Origin: Maniola hyperantus
Lineage: Eukaryota > Arthropoda > Insecta > Lepidoptera > Nymphalidae
Reading direction: 5' to 3'
Assembly: GCF_902806685.2 (NCBI RefSeq)
Contig: NC_048541.1
Span: 2,043,465 to 2,107,464 of the forward strand
DNA length: 64,000 nucleotides
Below are positions 9,301 through 19,540 of this stretch, one piece after another; position 1 is the stretch's first letter, and every line of letters starts with the position of its first letter. The notes beneath the pieces are model-generated. The model made no database searches and was not told where the DNA came from. It saw nothing but the letters and a program-made list of their open reading frames with translations. Made by a program: the position numbers and the translations under genes.

Positions 9301-12300
9301 TTGAGCTGTGCGTTGATAGATCAGTCAGTCAGTCACTAAGTCACCTTTTCCTTTTATATATCTTGATTAAAAAGTTTATTGCTGATTTCTGGAGTGCTGT
9401 GAAAACCGCCTTTAAGACTTCGTTTTACGTTCTTCTAAAGTTTGTATAATCTTCTATTAATTCTAATTATCATTTCACCGACCCCCACCCACCTTTCATG
9501 GCTCTCCCCTTTCTCCCCTGGCTCCAACTTTGGCTCTTCATCTAATTTTTTGAATTCTTTTATTTGCAACTAGCTGATGCCCGCGACTTCGTCCGCGTGG
9601 AATTAGATTTTTAAAAATTCCGTGGGAACTCTTTGATTTTCCGGCATAAAAAGTAGCCTATGTCACTCTCCAGGTCTTTATCTATACCCATGCAAAAAAT
9701 CAAGTCGACAGCATTGGTGAAATAAGCCGGTGTAATAGACTTATGGACAAACAATGAGGGTTCATTTTTACGATATTGGTACGGAACCCTAAGATGAAAA
9801 ATATCCTCCATTTTATTCCAACGAGATCTGAGTATTAAAATATGAGCGGACAGACGACAGAAAATAATGGAGCTTAAGATTAATTATTATTGTGCAATCA
9901 TCTGACTGACTTCCATTATGAATAAATTCTTTGTTTACAAAGAAATAAGTAGGTCGTATTATCTGACTTGAGAGTCGGAAGTAGCAGTATAAAACAGCAG
10001 TTGATAAAGCCGACTTTTTTATTTTTAGGGTTCCGTAACTCAAGAGGAAAAATGGAACCCTTATAGGATCACTTCGTTGTCTGTCTGTCTGTCTGTCCGT
10101 CGGTCTGTCAAGATACCTACAGGCTACTTCCCGTTGACCTAGAATCATGAAATGTGGCAGGTAGGTAGTATCTGACATTAGGGGATAAATCTGAAAACCG
10201 TGAATTTGTGGTTAAATCACACAAAAACAACTAAATTGTGGTCATGAACTAAAAATTAGTATTTTCAAATTTCGAAGTAAGATAACTACTTATATCAAGT
10301 GGGATACCATATGAAAGGGCTTCACCTGTGCATTCAAAAACAGATTTTTATTTATTTTTAGGCATAATAGTTTTTGAATTATCGTGCAAAATGTCTAAAA
10401 TATACGACTGTAGTACGGAACCCACGTTGCGCGAACCTGACTCGCACTTGGTCGGTTTTTTTATTTTTTTTACATACATTATTTGTACCACAAGAAGGAT
10501 TACAGTAAAAGAACAAAAAACACAGAATGATAATACAAAAGGCGGCCTTATCGTTTATTAGCGATCTCTACCAGGCAACCTTAAGGGGACTCAGTTCGGT
10601 ACTTTCGTTATACAAACGTAGGAGGGAAATTACAACAATATTCGATATTGTACGCACAATACTAAGAATTATATCGATTTATCTCGTCATTATCTAGGTT
10701 TATTGATATATAAAACATTGAAAAAAATATTGATTTAAAAGTTACGAGGCTCAAAAGATTCTTATTTTAACACTAAATTAATGACAACTTTGGGCGTAAA
10801 TAAATAAGATTAGGGATATAAAAATTCTAAAACAATTTATCATTAGACGTAGTTTATTTATTCATTAGTTGAAATAACTTTACTTTGCAAACATAAATTC
10901 AGCAATTTTTTCTCAAAAATACTTTTCCTAAACCCTTTTCGCGCGCTTGATTTCGGTGAAAATCATCGTGCCTCTCAACTTTCTCATACAATGTCAAGTG
11001 AAAAGCAAACATGTTACACACACACGTGCGCTGCCAATTTCGGTCGAGCGTCCTGCGTCACCTTAAGAACAGGCAACCTTAGGAAAATATGACGAATAAA
11101 AGGATATTTTTCGTTACATATCTACTTATTTATTTTACTTAATTCAATTATTTCCAAGATTTTCAAAGCTTAGACTATACACGGCGTGTTTTTAGAGCCG
11201 CGGCTAATGACGCCGACAGAAAAACAATTTAATTATGTTTCAGCGTTCATAATGAGTAGGTTTATCTTGTTACTATTAAAGAGCTGCCCCGGCGAACTTC
11301 GTACCGCCTGACAGGCGGCGATTCTTTATCAGGATTTTTTTAAATTTTTCTCTCCGTAAGAACCATCCTCGTACTTCAAGGAATATTATAAGAAAAGAAT
11401 TAGCGAAATCGGTTCAGCTGTTTTCGAGATTTGCGATCAGCAACACATATTCAGCGATTCATTTTTATATATTACAGAGATTGGCACGGGCTTAAAGGCT
11501 CTAGCAAGAAATCAAATGTGGAAATTTATTCAGTTACGTCCAATTTTCCACGAAATAATCAACATAGATCCAAAAATCCAGATAAATTACTCAATTTAAA
11601 ATGTGCCTTTCAACTTTCCTTTTAAAATAATTTATTTTTCGCCAGTATTCAAATAATGCAATATCTTAGGGGCTTTTGTTTTAAGCAGCAGAATATTTTA
11701 TAATTTACCCAGCTGCCTTGGATTCGCAGGGGTGGAATTTCTAAAAATTCTCTTCAGAAAAAGTTATTCTTAAAAAGCCTACCTACCTCAGTTTTTGGAA
11801 TGTAGGCTGAATGTTATCAGTTCATTAGTCAGTCAGTTTATATTTTTACATATTTTTTGAATCTGTATGTCATCTCTGTAATATGTCATGTCTGATAAGA
11901 TATACATCGATGATAAGATACAACAATAAACACGAAAAAATAAACCTGTATTTTTTAAAAAGTTCGCAATGTAATATAGCAAATAGTCCATCTGACAGAT
12001 GCTAGAGGTCAAGGAACGTTAAGTAGATAGGTGCCGGGGGTCAATGCCACGTCGTAGGCGGCCCATTGCCCCAAGTTTTGCACGCTATACATTGAGGGGT
12101 TGAAAAATACTAAATCACTAAAACTACAAGTTTAGAGCAAATGTTTATTGGTATGGAATTGTGTTTAGATAGTATGATAATAGCGCTAAGTTTTTGCTAG
12201 AATTCTAATTACAGTCTGTATAACAGAAAGCCGAGAAAAATATTGGTAATAAAGTCTCTGATAATGAACGTCGAAAAGATAAAATATGTTATATGCTACA

Positions 12301-14205
12301 TAAAACAGCTTTCTTTGCCAAAAGCATCTTCAATATGGCACTGCAAATTTTTAATAAACTACCAGCGTCATTAGCTGGCAGGAATTTGAATATTTTATCT
12401 TTTATAAATAAAATAAAAGAACTTTTGTTAAAAAAGTGATATTACTCTATTCAAGACTATTTAACAGACACCTTGTAGATAATAGACCATTTACATGTAA
12501 TACTGAAAATTAGAGAGTAAGAAAAATACCGACATTTGTTATACATGTAATAGAATAGAAATAAACTTTATTATTTTCAAATTGATTTAATTATTTATAA
12601 CTGCTAGTATTTAATCGATGAATTTAATTATTATTCTTAACATAATTGGGTTTTAATGTTTTTAATATATAAAATTTAATATTAATATTGTATATTAGAA
12701 TAATAAGTTATTTTGCATGCCATTCCATGGCAGATTGTAGCTACTGTACCCATAAGCATAACATCTATTGTACCTAAATCTATGCAAATAGATAAATGAA
12801 ATAATACTCACTAGATCCACTTGGTACCCATTTGATACCAATCCACCAGAACCCGAACATCGTGGAATGATGGTAGACATGCAAGAAGGTCAGCTGCGCG
12901 TCCTTCTTTCTCAGGATGAAGAAGAATGTGTCGCAGAACTCTAGAAGTTTCGAGAAGTAGTACCACCATACCGCGTTTGCTATCTAGAACAAAGATAACT
13001 ATTACGCTAAGATACTATTTTAATCTATACTTTAATTGTGCCTCCTGTGTTTAGGTTATTTTTTAACATAATATTATGTTAATTATTAACTTTTTTACGT
13101 AATAAATAGGTACCTAATAACTTTTTTATGTACTTATAAATTTAATGTAGTATGGTAATGTTATTGTGTCTTCATTATAATCTAAATAGAGCCTCAATAG
13201 CTCAACGGTTAAGGAGTGGACTGAATTCCGAAAGGTTGCCGGTTCAAATCCCACCCGTTGCACTATTGTCGTACCTACTCCTAGCACAAGCTTTTCGCTT
13301 AGTTGGAGGGGAAAGGGGAGTATATAGTACATACTATCTATGGATACTGGATAGGTCTTCAAAAATGATATTGAAGTTTTTAATGACATTTTTATCTAAA
13401 CTGAATAGTTTGCGCGAGAGACACTTCCAAAGTGGTAAAATGTGTGTGTATGTCCCCCCCCCCCCTGTAACTTCTAAAATAAGATAATGATAAAACTAAA
13501 AAAAAATATGATGTGCAAACTTCCACCGAAAATTGGTTTTCAACGAGATCTAGTAAGTAGTTTTTGATTTATCGTGCAAAATGTCGATAAAATACGATTG
13601 TAGTACGGAACCGTCAGTGCGCGAGTCTGATTCGCACTTGGCCGGTTTTTTAAACTCCCTCGTGTTTTAATACCATCCACTATGCAAACTTTTCATAAAC
13701 TAAAATAAAATAAATAAAATAGCCTTTATTCACTGATACACTAGTTATACATCTTATATTACTAACTAACCGTATTACTAATTTCTTATTTCCTATTATT
13801 TAATTATCCTATCCTACATAATTTATTCTAAAAAAATTAGTAACACCAGCAATTTACAGTTCAGGTTGTCCTCTTTGGACATAGGCCTACTACATATAAA
13901 ATATCGGTTCTTCAAATGACACAGGTATATACTTACTTGTAATTCATCGGGATCGTACTTTTGCCGGCACGGCTCACATATATAGCTATACCTCAGCCTG
14001 AACGACGCTGTCAGTAGTCTGAAAGCTATATACCCATTTAAAGCGGCCATTGCCAAGTTATAAGGGACTAGAAGCCAAGTAAGCTTGAAGGGACGTCTGT
14101 TTTTCATGACCTTAGGCCCGATCCAGACGATGAATAGGTATATTAGTGTGTAGATGACTGTAGGTACGGGGGAGTCTACGAGCGGCCATCCCTCAGTCCT
14201 TTTAT
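6164..14205 (-). CDS. ELOVL4-type very-long-chain fatty-acid elongase, four internal exons (partial gene)
   Basis: Spliced on the minus strand as 14205-13937, 12983-12812, 7859-7732 and 6313-6164; every junction has GT/AG sites and the phases agree (1 in; 0; 1; 0). The 240 residues carry the family hallmarks in order: RTEGWPLVDSP, a first membrane helix VPTVIYTLIYLFIVWIG, a second around LTWLLVPYNLAMAALNG, KLLEFCDTFFFILRKK, the catalytic histidine box HVYHH (fragment residues 125-129), WWIGIKWVPSGS, KYLWWKKYLTILQLIQF and SFIVLFGNFY. Known role of the family: the condensing (3-ketoacyl-CoA synthase) step of fatty-acid elongation in the ER membrane. ELOVL4 resemblance is strongest around the histidine box; an insect paralogue could be the true orthologue. 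Family members usually have 270-330 residues, so about 30 N-terminal residues and a short tail are missing. The first intact codon is the second half of an Asp split by a phase-1 intron. Confidence 0.93.
6615..6800 (-). mobile_element. Decayed Helitron-like element (type 2 relative)
   Basis: Retains GCTTATGCTCG...CGTCCGTGTGGACTAC, AGGGGTAGAATTTTGAAAAA and AATTTCATGTATCTAGAAC, with many substitutions. Confidence 0.6.
6869..7065 (+). mobile_element. SINE C, 3' part
   Basis: Contains GGTACGATGCCGTGTAGAAA, AAAACTGCCATACCCCTT and CACCAGGTGAGATTGCAGTC, then an A-rich tail. It lacks the tRNA-like head seen at 59838. Confidence 0.75.
7066..7390 (-). mobile_element. Helitron-like remnant (type 1) split by a MITE
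   Basis: Keeps CCGTGGGAACTTTTTGTTCC, the GACAGATAGACA tract and the TTTATAACATTAGTATGG end; interrupted at 7208-7363. Confidence 0.65.
7208..7363. mobile_element. GC-rich MITE flanked by TATA
   Basis: GTCCGCGACAGGTTGAGATG... and ...CATCTCG-type inverted end CGATCTCGCCCAGTTGCGTGC, with TATA on both sides. Internal GC-rich short inverted repeats. A half copy lies at 56857-56945. Confidence 0.65.
7409..7728 (+). mobile_element. tRNA-derived SINE B, full-length copy
   Basis: A-box-like TAGCCTAGTGGTTAGGACG, B box GGTTCGATCCC, body with AAACATCGTGAGGAAACCTG and CTCACTCTGAGAGGAGACC, tail ATGATGATGA. It ends four bases from the elongase exon. The head resembles a tRNA, but no intact acceptor stem was verified. 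Confidence 0.85.
7732..7859 (-). CDS. Elongase exon (central membrane region)
   Basis: The acceptor CTTCTTTTCAG gives the phase needed to make Thr from A|CC, then FLPAMVNSAIHVLMYTYYGL and KYLWWKKYLTILQL; the donor is CTG|GTAAGT. An AG 22 bases earlier (7884-7883) lies in an open frame but breaks the phase, so it was not used. Family members read GGQ/GSTF-LP-LVNSFIHV here, which supports the chosen start. Confidence 0.93.
7910..8022 (+). mobile_element. SINE B 3' fragment
   Basis: CTGCCAATCCGCATTTAGCC through GTGAGCCGGCGATGATGATG, the last third of the family. Confidence 0.7.
8093..8330 (-). mobile_element. LINE 3' fragment (family F)
   Basis: Minus-strand product ends like NMGLFMERTNKFLKGQQRIG plus GSSGTANVYGRR, the C-terminus of a reverse transcriptase; the A-tail lies at 8093-8100 in reverse. 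Sister copies are at 30811, 39251 and 41113. Confidence 0.75.
8331..8524 (+). repeat. Repeat family E fragment
   Basis: TGTCTGTCAGCAGGCTGTAT and TATTTCTATTGCCGCTATAG; truncated at both ends by neighbours. Confidence 0.6.
8525..8752 (-). mobile_element. (AAAG)n microsatellite fused to a Helitron-like element (type 2)
   Basis: Bases 8527-8547 are about five AAAG units; they replace the CTAG-proximal end of a type 2 copy whose TC end is at 8752. A link between such elements and (GAAA)n tracts is known in Lepidoptera. Confidence 0.75.
8918..9150 (-). mobile_element. Short LINE 3' insertion with (GATTA)n tail
   Basis: The minus strand encodes RGGPRRRWRDELDKFTVTW then KLWKVRREAFAQTWDSTD and a stop, the C-terminus of a LINE reverse transcriptase, followed by GATTA repeats (8918-8934). 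Confidence 0.75.
9176..9366 (-). mobile_element. Helitron-like element (type 2), hairpin deleted
   Basis: CTAG end at 9176 and TC end at 9366, with the GACGAAGTCGC hairpin missing. Bases 9367-9569 show no feature. Confidence 0.7.
9570..9800 (-). mobile_element. Helitron-like remnant (type 1) joined to a family D scrap
   Basis: CTAGCTGATGCCCGCGACTT at the left; GGCATAAAAAGTAGCCTATG inside; a GGTACGGAACCCTAA scrap at the right. Confidence 0.65.
10020..10455 (-). repeat. Repeat family D, near-complete copy
   Basis: Reverse of the 2195 copy, with (GTCT)n at 10079-10098 and the end ACTTGGTCGGTTTTTT. Confidence 0.75.
10580..11069. mobile_element. AT-rich element with CTTAAGG ends between direct repeats
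   Basis: Left CTTAAGGGGACTCAG and right CTGCGTCACCTTAAG are imperfect inverted ends. The motif CAGGCAACCTTA occurs on both sides (10572 and 11070), as an 8-bp or longer duplication would. No open frame. Confidence 0.5.
11280..11478 (-). mobile_element. Helitron-like element (type 3)
   Basis: GAGCTGCCCCGGCGAACTTC at the left and GATTTGCGATCAGCAACACA at the right, shared with 18300, 43313 and 56396. Bases 11479-11999 are AT-rich with only a faint type 4 remnant near 11720. Confidence 0.7.
12000..12130. repeat. Interspersed repeat I, copy 1
   Basis: GATAGGTGCCGGGGGTCAAT and GTTGAAAAATACTAAATCAC recur at 14310-14430. Confidence 0.65.
12285..12580 (+). mobile_element. LINE 3' fragment, reverse transcriptase C-terminus
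   Basis: Translates LPKSIFNMALQIFNKLPASL then AGRNLNILSFINKIKELLLK and a stop, matching the C-terminal IYNKLP...FLLKK region of LINE reverse transcriptases. Non-functional remnant; bases 12581-12811 are AT-rich intron. Confidence 0.65.
12812..12983 (-). CDS. Elongase exon with HVYHH histidine box
   Basis: Acceptor TTGTTCTAG, donor A|GTGAGT. Encodes IANAVWWYYFSKLLEFCDTF, then FFILRKKDAQ, then the catalytic HVYHHS box and WWIGIKWVPSGS, leaving one base for the next codon. This exon alone identifies the family. Confidence 0.95.
13191..13330 (+). mobile_element. tRNA-derived SINE A
   Basis: GCCTCAATAGCTCAACGGTT, B box GGTTCAAATCCC, then GTCGTACCTACTCCTAGCAC. Lies in an elongase intron. Confidence 0.8.
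13555..13650 (-). repeat. Repeat family D end fragment
   Basis: ATCGTGCAAAATGTCG to ACTTGGCCGGTTTTTT only. Confidence 0.7.
13937..14205 (-). CDS. Elongase exon (N-terminal membrane region)
   Basis: The acceptor TTTTTGCAG precedes 14205 and the donor CAA|GTAAGT follows 13937. The exon holds two bases of a split codon (G|AT, Asp) plus 89 codons, from KRTEGWPLVDSP to KYDPDELQ, and includes the first two membrane helices. The preceding exon must end in phase 1; it was not found between 14206 and 24000. Confidence 0.93.
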
Positions 14206-14309
14206 CTGCAAAAAGAAATAATATTAATTGCTTACTTAAGCGAAGAAGCGAAATTGCTCAGCTTACAGCATCGACGCAATGTCGCCTGTTTGTATGTCCT
14301 TTATAGGTA

Positions 14310-14430
14310 CAGGTCAACGAACGTTTAGTAGATAGGTGCCGGGGTCAATGCCACGTCGTAGGTAGCCCGTGACCCTAAGTTTTGCACGCTATACCTACAT
14401 TGCGGGGTTGAAAAATACTAAATCACTAAA
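14310..14430. repeat. Interspersed repeat I, copy 2
   Basis: Same blocks as 12000-12130, about 90% alike by eye. Confidence 0.65.
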
Positions 14431-14449
14431 TATTAATACTAATATTTCG

Positions 14450-14646
14450 TATATAGAAGGAAAAAAGTGAGGACTGACTGACTGACTGATCTATCAACGC
14501 ACAGCTCAAACTTCTAGATGGATCAGGCTGAAATTTGGCATGCAGATAGCTAAGAAAGGATTTTCGAAAATTCAACCCTTGAGGGGATAATATAGGAGTT
14601 TGAAATTTGTGTAGTCCACGCGGACGAAGTCGCGAGCATAAGCTAG
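14450..14646 (+). mobile_element. Helitron-like element (type 2)
   Basis: (GACT)n near the start, CGGACGAAGTCGCGAGCATA and CTAG at 14643-14646. Confidence 0.8.
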
Positions 14647-14679
14647 TCGGACATATTTTAAAAAATATGTTCAGGAACT

Positions 14680-14930
14680 TGTCAACCTTGTTCCTCCTTC
14701 GCCGTTCTACCACAGAACACGTAGAGAAACTCCAAGCATAGCTCTCTCCGTCGCCCGCTGAGTGACTCTGAGCTTTCTTATGAGGCCCATAGTTAGCGAC
14801 CATGTCTCGGATCCATATGTCATCACTGGCAACACGCACTGTTCGAAGACTTTGGTCTTCAAGCACTGAGGAATTTTGGACAAGAAGACATCTCGAAGCT
14901 TCCTGAACGCTGCTCAACCGAGTTGGATCC
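14680..14930 (-). mobile_element. RTE-type LINE internal fragment
   Basis: Minus strand reads KTKVFEQCVLPVMTYGSETW, SLTMGLIRKLRVTQRATERA, MLGVSL, the post-catalytic region of RTE reverse transcriptases, with a stop. Confidence 0.75.
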
Positions 14931-14994
14931 TTTACCCACGCACAGTTTACATGTGCGTGGGTAAAAGGATCTGGCACCAAAAGGATCATACACC

Positions 14995-15220
14995 GACGCA
15001 CGTGCTCCTACATTTCACGGGCGTGACAGAGCAATGCGAGTGCCATTTGGGTTCCCCGACCTCACTCCATGAAGCCCTCGGCAACCTGGGCGGTCTACTT
15101 GGTTTCTGGAGCGAGCTTGGATGGCTGGAGTGAAGATTTCAGCGGGGAGGGGCAATGCACGCACAACAGACGGAAACGTTCAAGTGCGGAAACCAGCCCA
15201 GAGAGAGAAGAAGAAGGTTC
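14995..15220 (+). mobile_element. LINE C-terminal fragment (HVLL...WSELGWLE family)
   Basis: THVLLHFTGVTEQCECHLGS, PTSLHEALGNLGGLLGFWSE, LGWLE and stop: the C-terminus of a non-LTR retrotransposon polyprotein. An inverted relative is at 27885-28150. A family D scrap follows at 15355-15480. Confidence 0.7.
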
Positions 15221-15480
15221 TGACATCTGGCATGTACGGAGTACAATCATCTCACCTGAGAGTGATAAGGTCCATAAATAGTAGTCGTACGTGCCTTTCA
15301 GGACAGTTTGAGTGGAGTTCACGATTTTCGCCATTTTCGTTGAATCTCATATGATCTGAAATGAAAGGAAAAACTATGATGCACAAAAATAAATAAAAAA
15401 CTGTTTTAGAATGCACAGGTAAAGCCCTTTCATGATAAGTACCTCACTTGATATAATTATCCTACTTCGGAAATTGAAAA

Positions 15481-16080
15481 TACTAATTTTCACCATAGGG
15501 CATCTATCCTCCTTGGGATTTTCATGGCGGGGCATCTATTCCTATCAAAAGGCATCTATCCCCAAAAAAATGGGTCTGCAAAAATTCAATTTCTGCAAAA
15601 CCAGTAATTGTTAGGTCATCAAAAACTAGTCGTAACAATACATGAAAGATTAAACTAGCTATACTAAAAGGAATCATTCAAATTATATTATTATTTTTAA
15701 AATTAGAACGCTTTTTCAAAAAGTGGGGCATCTATCCCGCCTTTACCCTATAGTTTAAGGTTTCCCCATACTGCCCCAGTAAAAAAGAAACACTCTGTAT
15801 ATTAGGCACAATTAATTATTTGTTTTTGTTAGTTGATATAATATTATAGTTTCCTATAAAACTAATTAATCAGTATATCTACTTTTACTACGTACGGTAC
15901 GCTTATTTATAGAAAACGTGTGATGTTTTGCATACAATTTGAATAGGTCAAACCGTTAGTTCAAAATAACAGCGAAATTAATTAAAACAGCAAAAAACGA
16001 ATTCTTTTTCTCTTGAACTGTTCATGAACTAATTAAAATTTGGGATTTAAATGAATGAAATGAATTTTTTTTGTTGTTAT
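15481..16080. other. No gene; short repeated motif GGCATCTATCC
   Basis: GGCATCTAT occurs four times between 15500 and 15740, always before a short C- or T-rich run; the rest is AT-rich and shows nothing. Confidence 0.5.
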
Positions 16081-16084
16081 GGAG

Positions 16085-16260
16085 TAAAATAATTTTGACA
16101 ATCTCCCTGGTACTGTAGTGAGCACCTTGGAAAGTTACGGGTTAGATTCCCGGGAAGGGTACCTATAGTTTGGATCATTATAATTTCTAATTTGTCTCTG
16201 GTCTGGTCTAATATGAAGTTTGGGTCTTGGCTAGGTATCATTACTCTCCAGGTCTTAAAC
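16085..16260 (+). mobile_element. SINE C head fragment
   Basis: TCTCCCTGGTACTGTAGTGA, a B-box-like GGTTAGATTCCC, and TCTGGTCTGGTC; diverged. Confidence 0.55.
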
Positions 16261-16408
16261 TATATCCATGCAAAATCACGTCGATCCGTTGCTCCGTTGC
16301 GACGTTATTGAAGGACAAACCAACAAACAAACACACTTTCAGATTTATTTCATTTATTATTATTCTTGCATTCCAATATTGATAAATTATTAAAAATTAT
16401 ATATATTA

Positions 16409-16629
16409 CTAGCTGATGCCCGCGACTTCGTACGCGTGGATTTAGGTTTTTAAAAATCCTGTGGGAACTCTTAAATTTTCCGGGATAAAAAATAGCCTAT
16501 GGCCTTCCCCGGGTTGCAAGCTACCTCTGTACCAAATTTCGTCAAAATCGGTTGAACGGTTTAGCCGTGAAAAGCTAGCAGACAGACAGACAGACAGACA
16601 CACTTTCGCATTTATAATATTAGTATGGA
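16409..16629 (-). mobile_element. Helitron-like element (type 1), intact copy
   Basis: 221 bp from CTAG (16409) to GGA (16629, TCC on its own strand), host A and T outside, (GACA)n inside. A good reference copy. Confidence 0.85.
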
Positions 16630-16635
16630 TTACAA

Positions 16636-17010
16636 TGAAGCCCCGTTGGGGCACAGCAATTTTAGTAGGGAGACGGCGCTTATTAATCGTGAAGTAGATA
16701 GTCATTAATCTTGTAATAGGCTTCTTCGATTAAGATTTTTTTTTAATGTATTGATGAACGCTATATTATTCTTAATTTTTTTGATGTTGTCTGGAATTTT
16801 ATTATAAATTTTCGAACACATGGAGTTGGGGCCCGTACTACTGTGCTTTTTTAGTTTAGAGCTTGGCACGATCATATTAAGTTTACGTGCAGAAGTTCAT
16901 AATGACGCGACACGTCTTCCAGTTTTGTGAAGTTTTGCGGTTGTTTGCGGACGAATTTGGCTGATTCCAGTATGTAGATGCATGGTAGGGTTAGTGTTTT
17001 TAGTGCTTTA
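16636..17010 (-). mobile_element. LINE reverse transcriptase fragment
   Basis: The minus strand reads LTLPCIYILESAKFVRKQPQ, KLEDVSRHYELLHVNLI and PNSMCSKIYNKIPDNIKKI across frames, typical of a LINE C-terminal region. The block GTTGGGGCACAGCAATTTTA at 16643 recurs at 22756. Confidence 0.6.
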
Positions 17011-17163
17011 AAGTGAGGGGTGAATTTATAATAGGGGTAGTGATTAGTTTTTAGATAAAAACTCTCGGATTCCCTCTACGCGTTGTGATTTGTATCCTTC
17101 GCCCTTCGCGTAGTTCTTGGGAGGACATTCCAATAATTCGATTCGTTGAAAATATTTAAATAC

Positions 17164-17454
17164 TTGGCCCCGATTCTCTAGTCTCTCTCAACTAAATTTA
17201 GAGTATCTGCATCCTTTTCTTTTTACTAATGCTAAAAAAGGAACGGAACACGACTTTCACATTTAAAGACTCTAAATTTTAGTGCACAATACAAATTAAA
17301 ACAGTAGGTTCGCGACTGCGTGCCAAAATCACGGGTTTTATCATCTAAAAATTAAATTTAGAAATGTCAAACTGCTTCTGTCCTTTTCATATTACAATAG
17401 TAAGAAGAGGGTGCGAATACTCTAAAATTAGGTTGTACTTAGAATCGGTGCCAT
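17164..17454. mobile_element. MITE with GGCCCCGATTCTC ends
   Basis: TTGGCCCCGATTCTCTA at the left and AGAATCGGTGCCA at the right are inverted; related to the GGGGCTGATTCTCTTG family at 46334. Bases 17455-17884 show nothing further. Confidence 0.55.
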
Positions 17455-17884
17455 TTACCTGCTTTTTCTGGGTGACGCTAACAATACGAACAAAGTATCT
17501 CAATAAAAAGCTTTTAATTAAACTGTCTATCTCCTACTTTTAACAAAAGTAGGATTAACTTTACTGAAATATAAATAAACGCATGTATTTTCCGTGAATA
17601 GCGACAGACCCTTAAAGTACCGGATAGCGGGTAGTCAATCTAGCAATAATATAATAGCAGTCCACAATTATTATATAACACGGATTTCTCCTGTGACTCG
17701 ACACTCATTGTGGCAGGTCTCAATGCAACCAAACGCTTTCTAATTTATGAATAGGTTTTCAAATGGTCTTAACTAAACTTTCGGTCACAGAAATTTATTT
17801 TGGTAATGTCATGACCTTTTACTCATAACAATTTTATTGTTTTCGCTTGAACTAGCTGACTATAGCTGCTGACCCAACCGCATA

Positions 17885-18160
17885 TTACAGTCATCGTCAT
17901 CATCATCAACCAATAGACGTCCACTGCTGGACATAGGTCTCTTGTAGGGATTTCCACTCCCTCCCTGCGACTCGTCTGATGTCGTCCGTCCACCTAGTCT
18001 TCCAACGCTGCGTCTTCCGGCATGTACAGTACGGGGCAGAAAGTAATGTACATCGGCCATTAGAATGACATTTCAGCTTTGTAGGGCGTTGTCTCTGTCA
18101 CTCACACTAAAGGTCGATGTACATTACTTTCTGCCGCGTACTGTACCGGTTTCCGCTTTC
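17885..18160 (-). mobile_element. RTE LINE tail split by a TA-flanked MITE
   Basis: AGACGTCCACTGCTGGACAT and GACTCGTCTGATGTCGTCCG are the RTE 3' end. The MITE occupies 18027-18143 (CAGTACGGGGCAGAAAGTAA ... GCCGCGTACTG) between TA pairs. Confidence 0.75.
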
Positions 18161-18299
18161 CGTATTCAGTACGTACGCCAAGAAGAAAATATAAGAATAG
18201 GAACGTTTATCTAAAGGCCTAAAAGAACATGTAAAATATCGTACGTACTCTACATACGTAGTACATACTTAATATGACCAGTGGTATATATAGTCAATT

Positions 18300-18702
18300 A
18301 TCTCTATATTAAAAATGAATCGCTGAATGTGTTGCTGATCGCAAATCTCGACAACAGCTGAACCGATTTCGCTAATTCTTTATCTATACTCTATACTATT
18401 TTTTATTATCTAAAGAGGTAATGTCGTTAAGTTTGTTTGTAGGGGGTAATCTTTGGAACTACTGAACCGATTTTAAAAATTCTTTCACCAGTAGAAAGCT
18501 ACATTATTCCTGAGTGACATTTCTGAGGAGTGAGGCTATACGGGATCTTTAAAAACCTAAATCTACGGAGGACGCCGCGGGGATCAGCTAGTTTATAATA
18601 TTCCTTGAAGTACGAGGATGGTTTTTACGGAGAGAAAATTTAAAAAATTGCCTGAAAAAGAATCGACTGTTAGGCCGTACGAAGTTCGCCGGGGCAGCTA
18701 GT
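18300..18702 (+). mobile_element. Helitron-like type 3 with another Helitron nested inside
   Basis: The outer copy has CAAATCTCGACAACAGCTGA, TTAGGCCGTACGAAGTTCGC and ends CTAG at 18702. The inner element 18383-18591 starts TCTATACTC after A and ends CAGCTAG before T, splitting the outer copy's AATTCTTT...TTATAATATTCC. Confidence 0.75.
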
Positions 18703-18799
18703 AATTAGATAAAATAGTACCTACCATATGACTTACCTATCTTTTCTTACTTTTACGTTACTTTTTTTCGCCATAGTCGGATTAATAACGAAGTTTTTT

Positions 18800-19085
18800 T
18801 TTATTTTTATTCCAATACAAGTTAGCCCTTGACTCTCACCTGATGGTTAGTGACGATGCAGTCTAAGGTGGGAGCGGGTTAGCCTGGAAGGAGTATGGCA
18901 GTTTTTATTAAACCCATACACCTTTGGTTTCAACACGGCATCGTACCGGAACGCTAAATTGCTTGGCGGCACGGCTTTGCCGGTAGGGTGGTAACTAGCC
19001 ACGGCCGAGGCCTCCCACCAGACCAGACCAGAAATTTAGAAATTATAAAATTATATACCACTGCACCAGGGAGGTCGTCATAAAG
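18800..19085 (-). mobile_element. SINE C, near-complete copy
   Basis: From the ATACAAGTTAGCCCTTGACT tail, through TACCGGAACGCTAAATTGCT, to ACCAGGGAGGTCGTC near the head; the tRNA-like B box is deleted compared with 59838. Confidence 0.75.
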
Positions 19086-19446
19086 TTTACCAAAGTCTTC
19101 TCTCCATGTAAGGAACTCAGTACAATCGTACAATTTAATCAACAATGCCATTGAGGCACTTGACTAACAAAACGGACAGTCTTTGTTGAAGATAAATGAT
19201 TGACGAGTGAAAGTGAAATGAAAGAAAAATATACACTTAAAGGTAGGAGAGACGGGGAAAGCATGCGACGTTAATAGTCTTTGGTCCTAAATCGTAAGTG
19301 CGGTTTTACAGCCTGTCGACCTATCTAGTGCATTTTATGTGACTTTGTTTAAATAGGGTAGTGAGGCCACCCTTTGGAAGTTGTTTATGGTAGTTCGTCG
19401 TTAAGTTCAACGAATATAAACGAAGCTCAGGCAGTGCTACGTTTAT

Positions 19447-19540
19447 ATTACTGTACTTAGACTGCATCATCACTTACCACCAGGTGAGATTGCAGTGAAG
19501 GGCTAACTTGTATCTGAATTTAAAAAAAATATATATATAA
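19447..19540 (+). mobile_element. SINE C 3' end
   Basis: TAGACTGCATCATCACTTAC to AAAAAAATATATAT. Bases 19541-20240 are AT-rich with nothing identified. Confidence 0.7.

Noticed and set aside
18733..18770. Minus-strand ATG with GTAAGT donor as elongase exon 1
   Set aside because: Gives M-A-K-K-S-N-V-K-V-R-K-D but leaves two bases, not the one required, and it lies beside SINE tail sequence.
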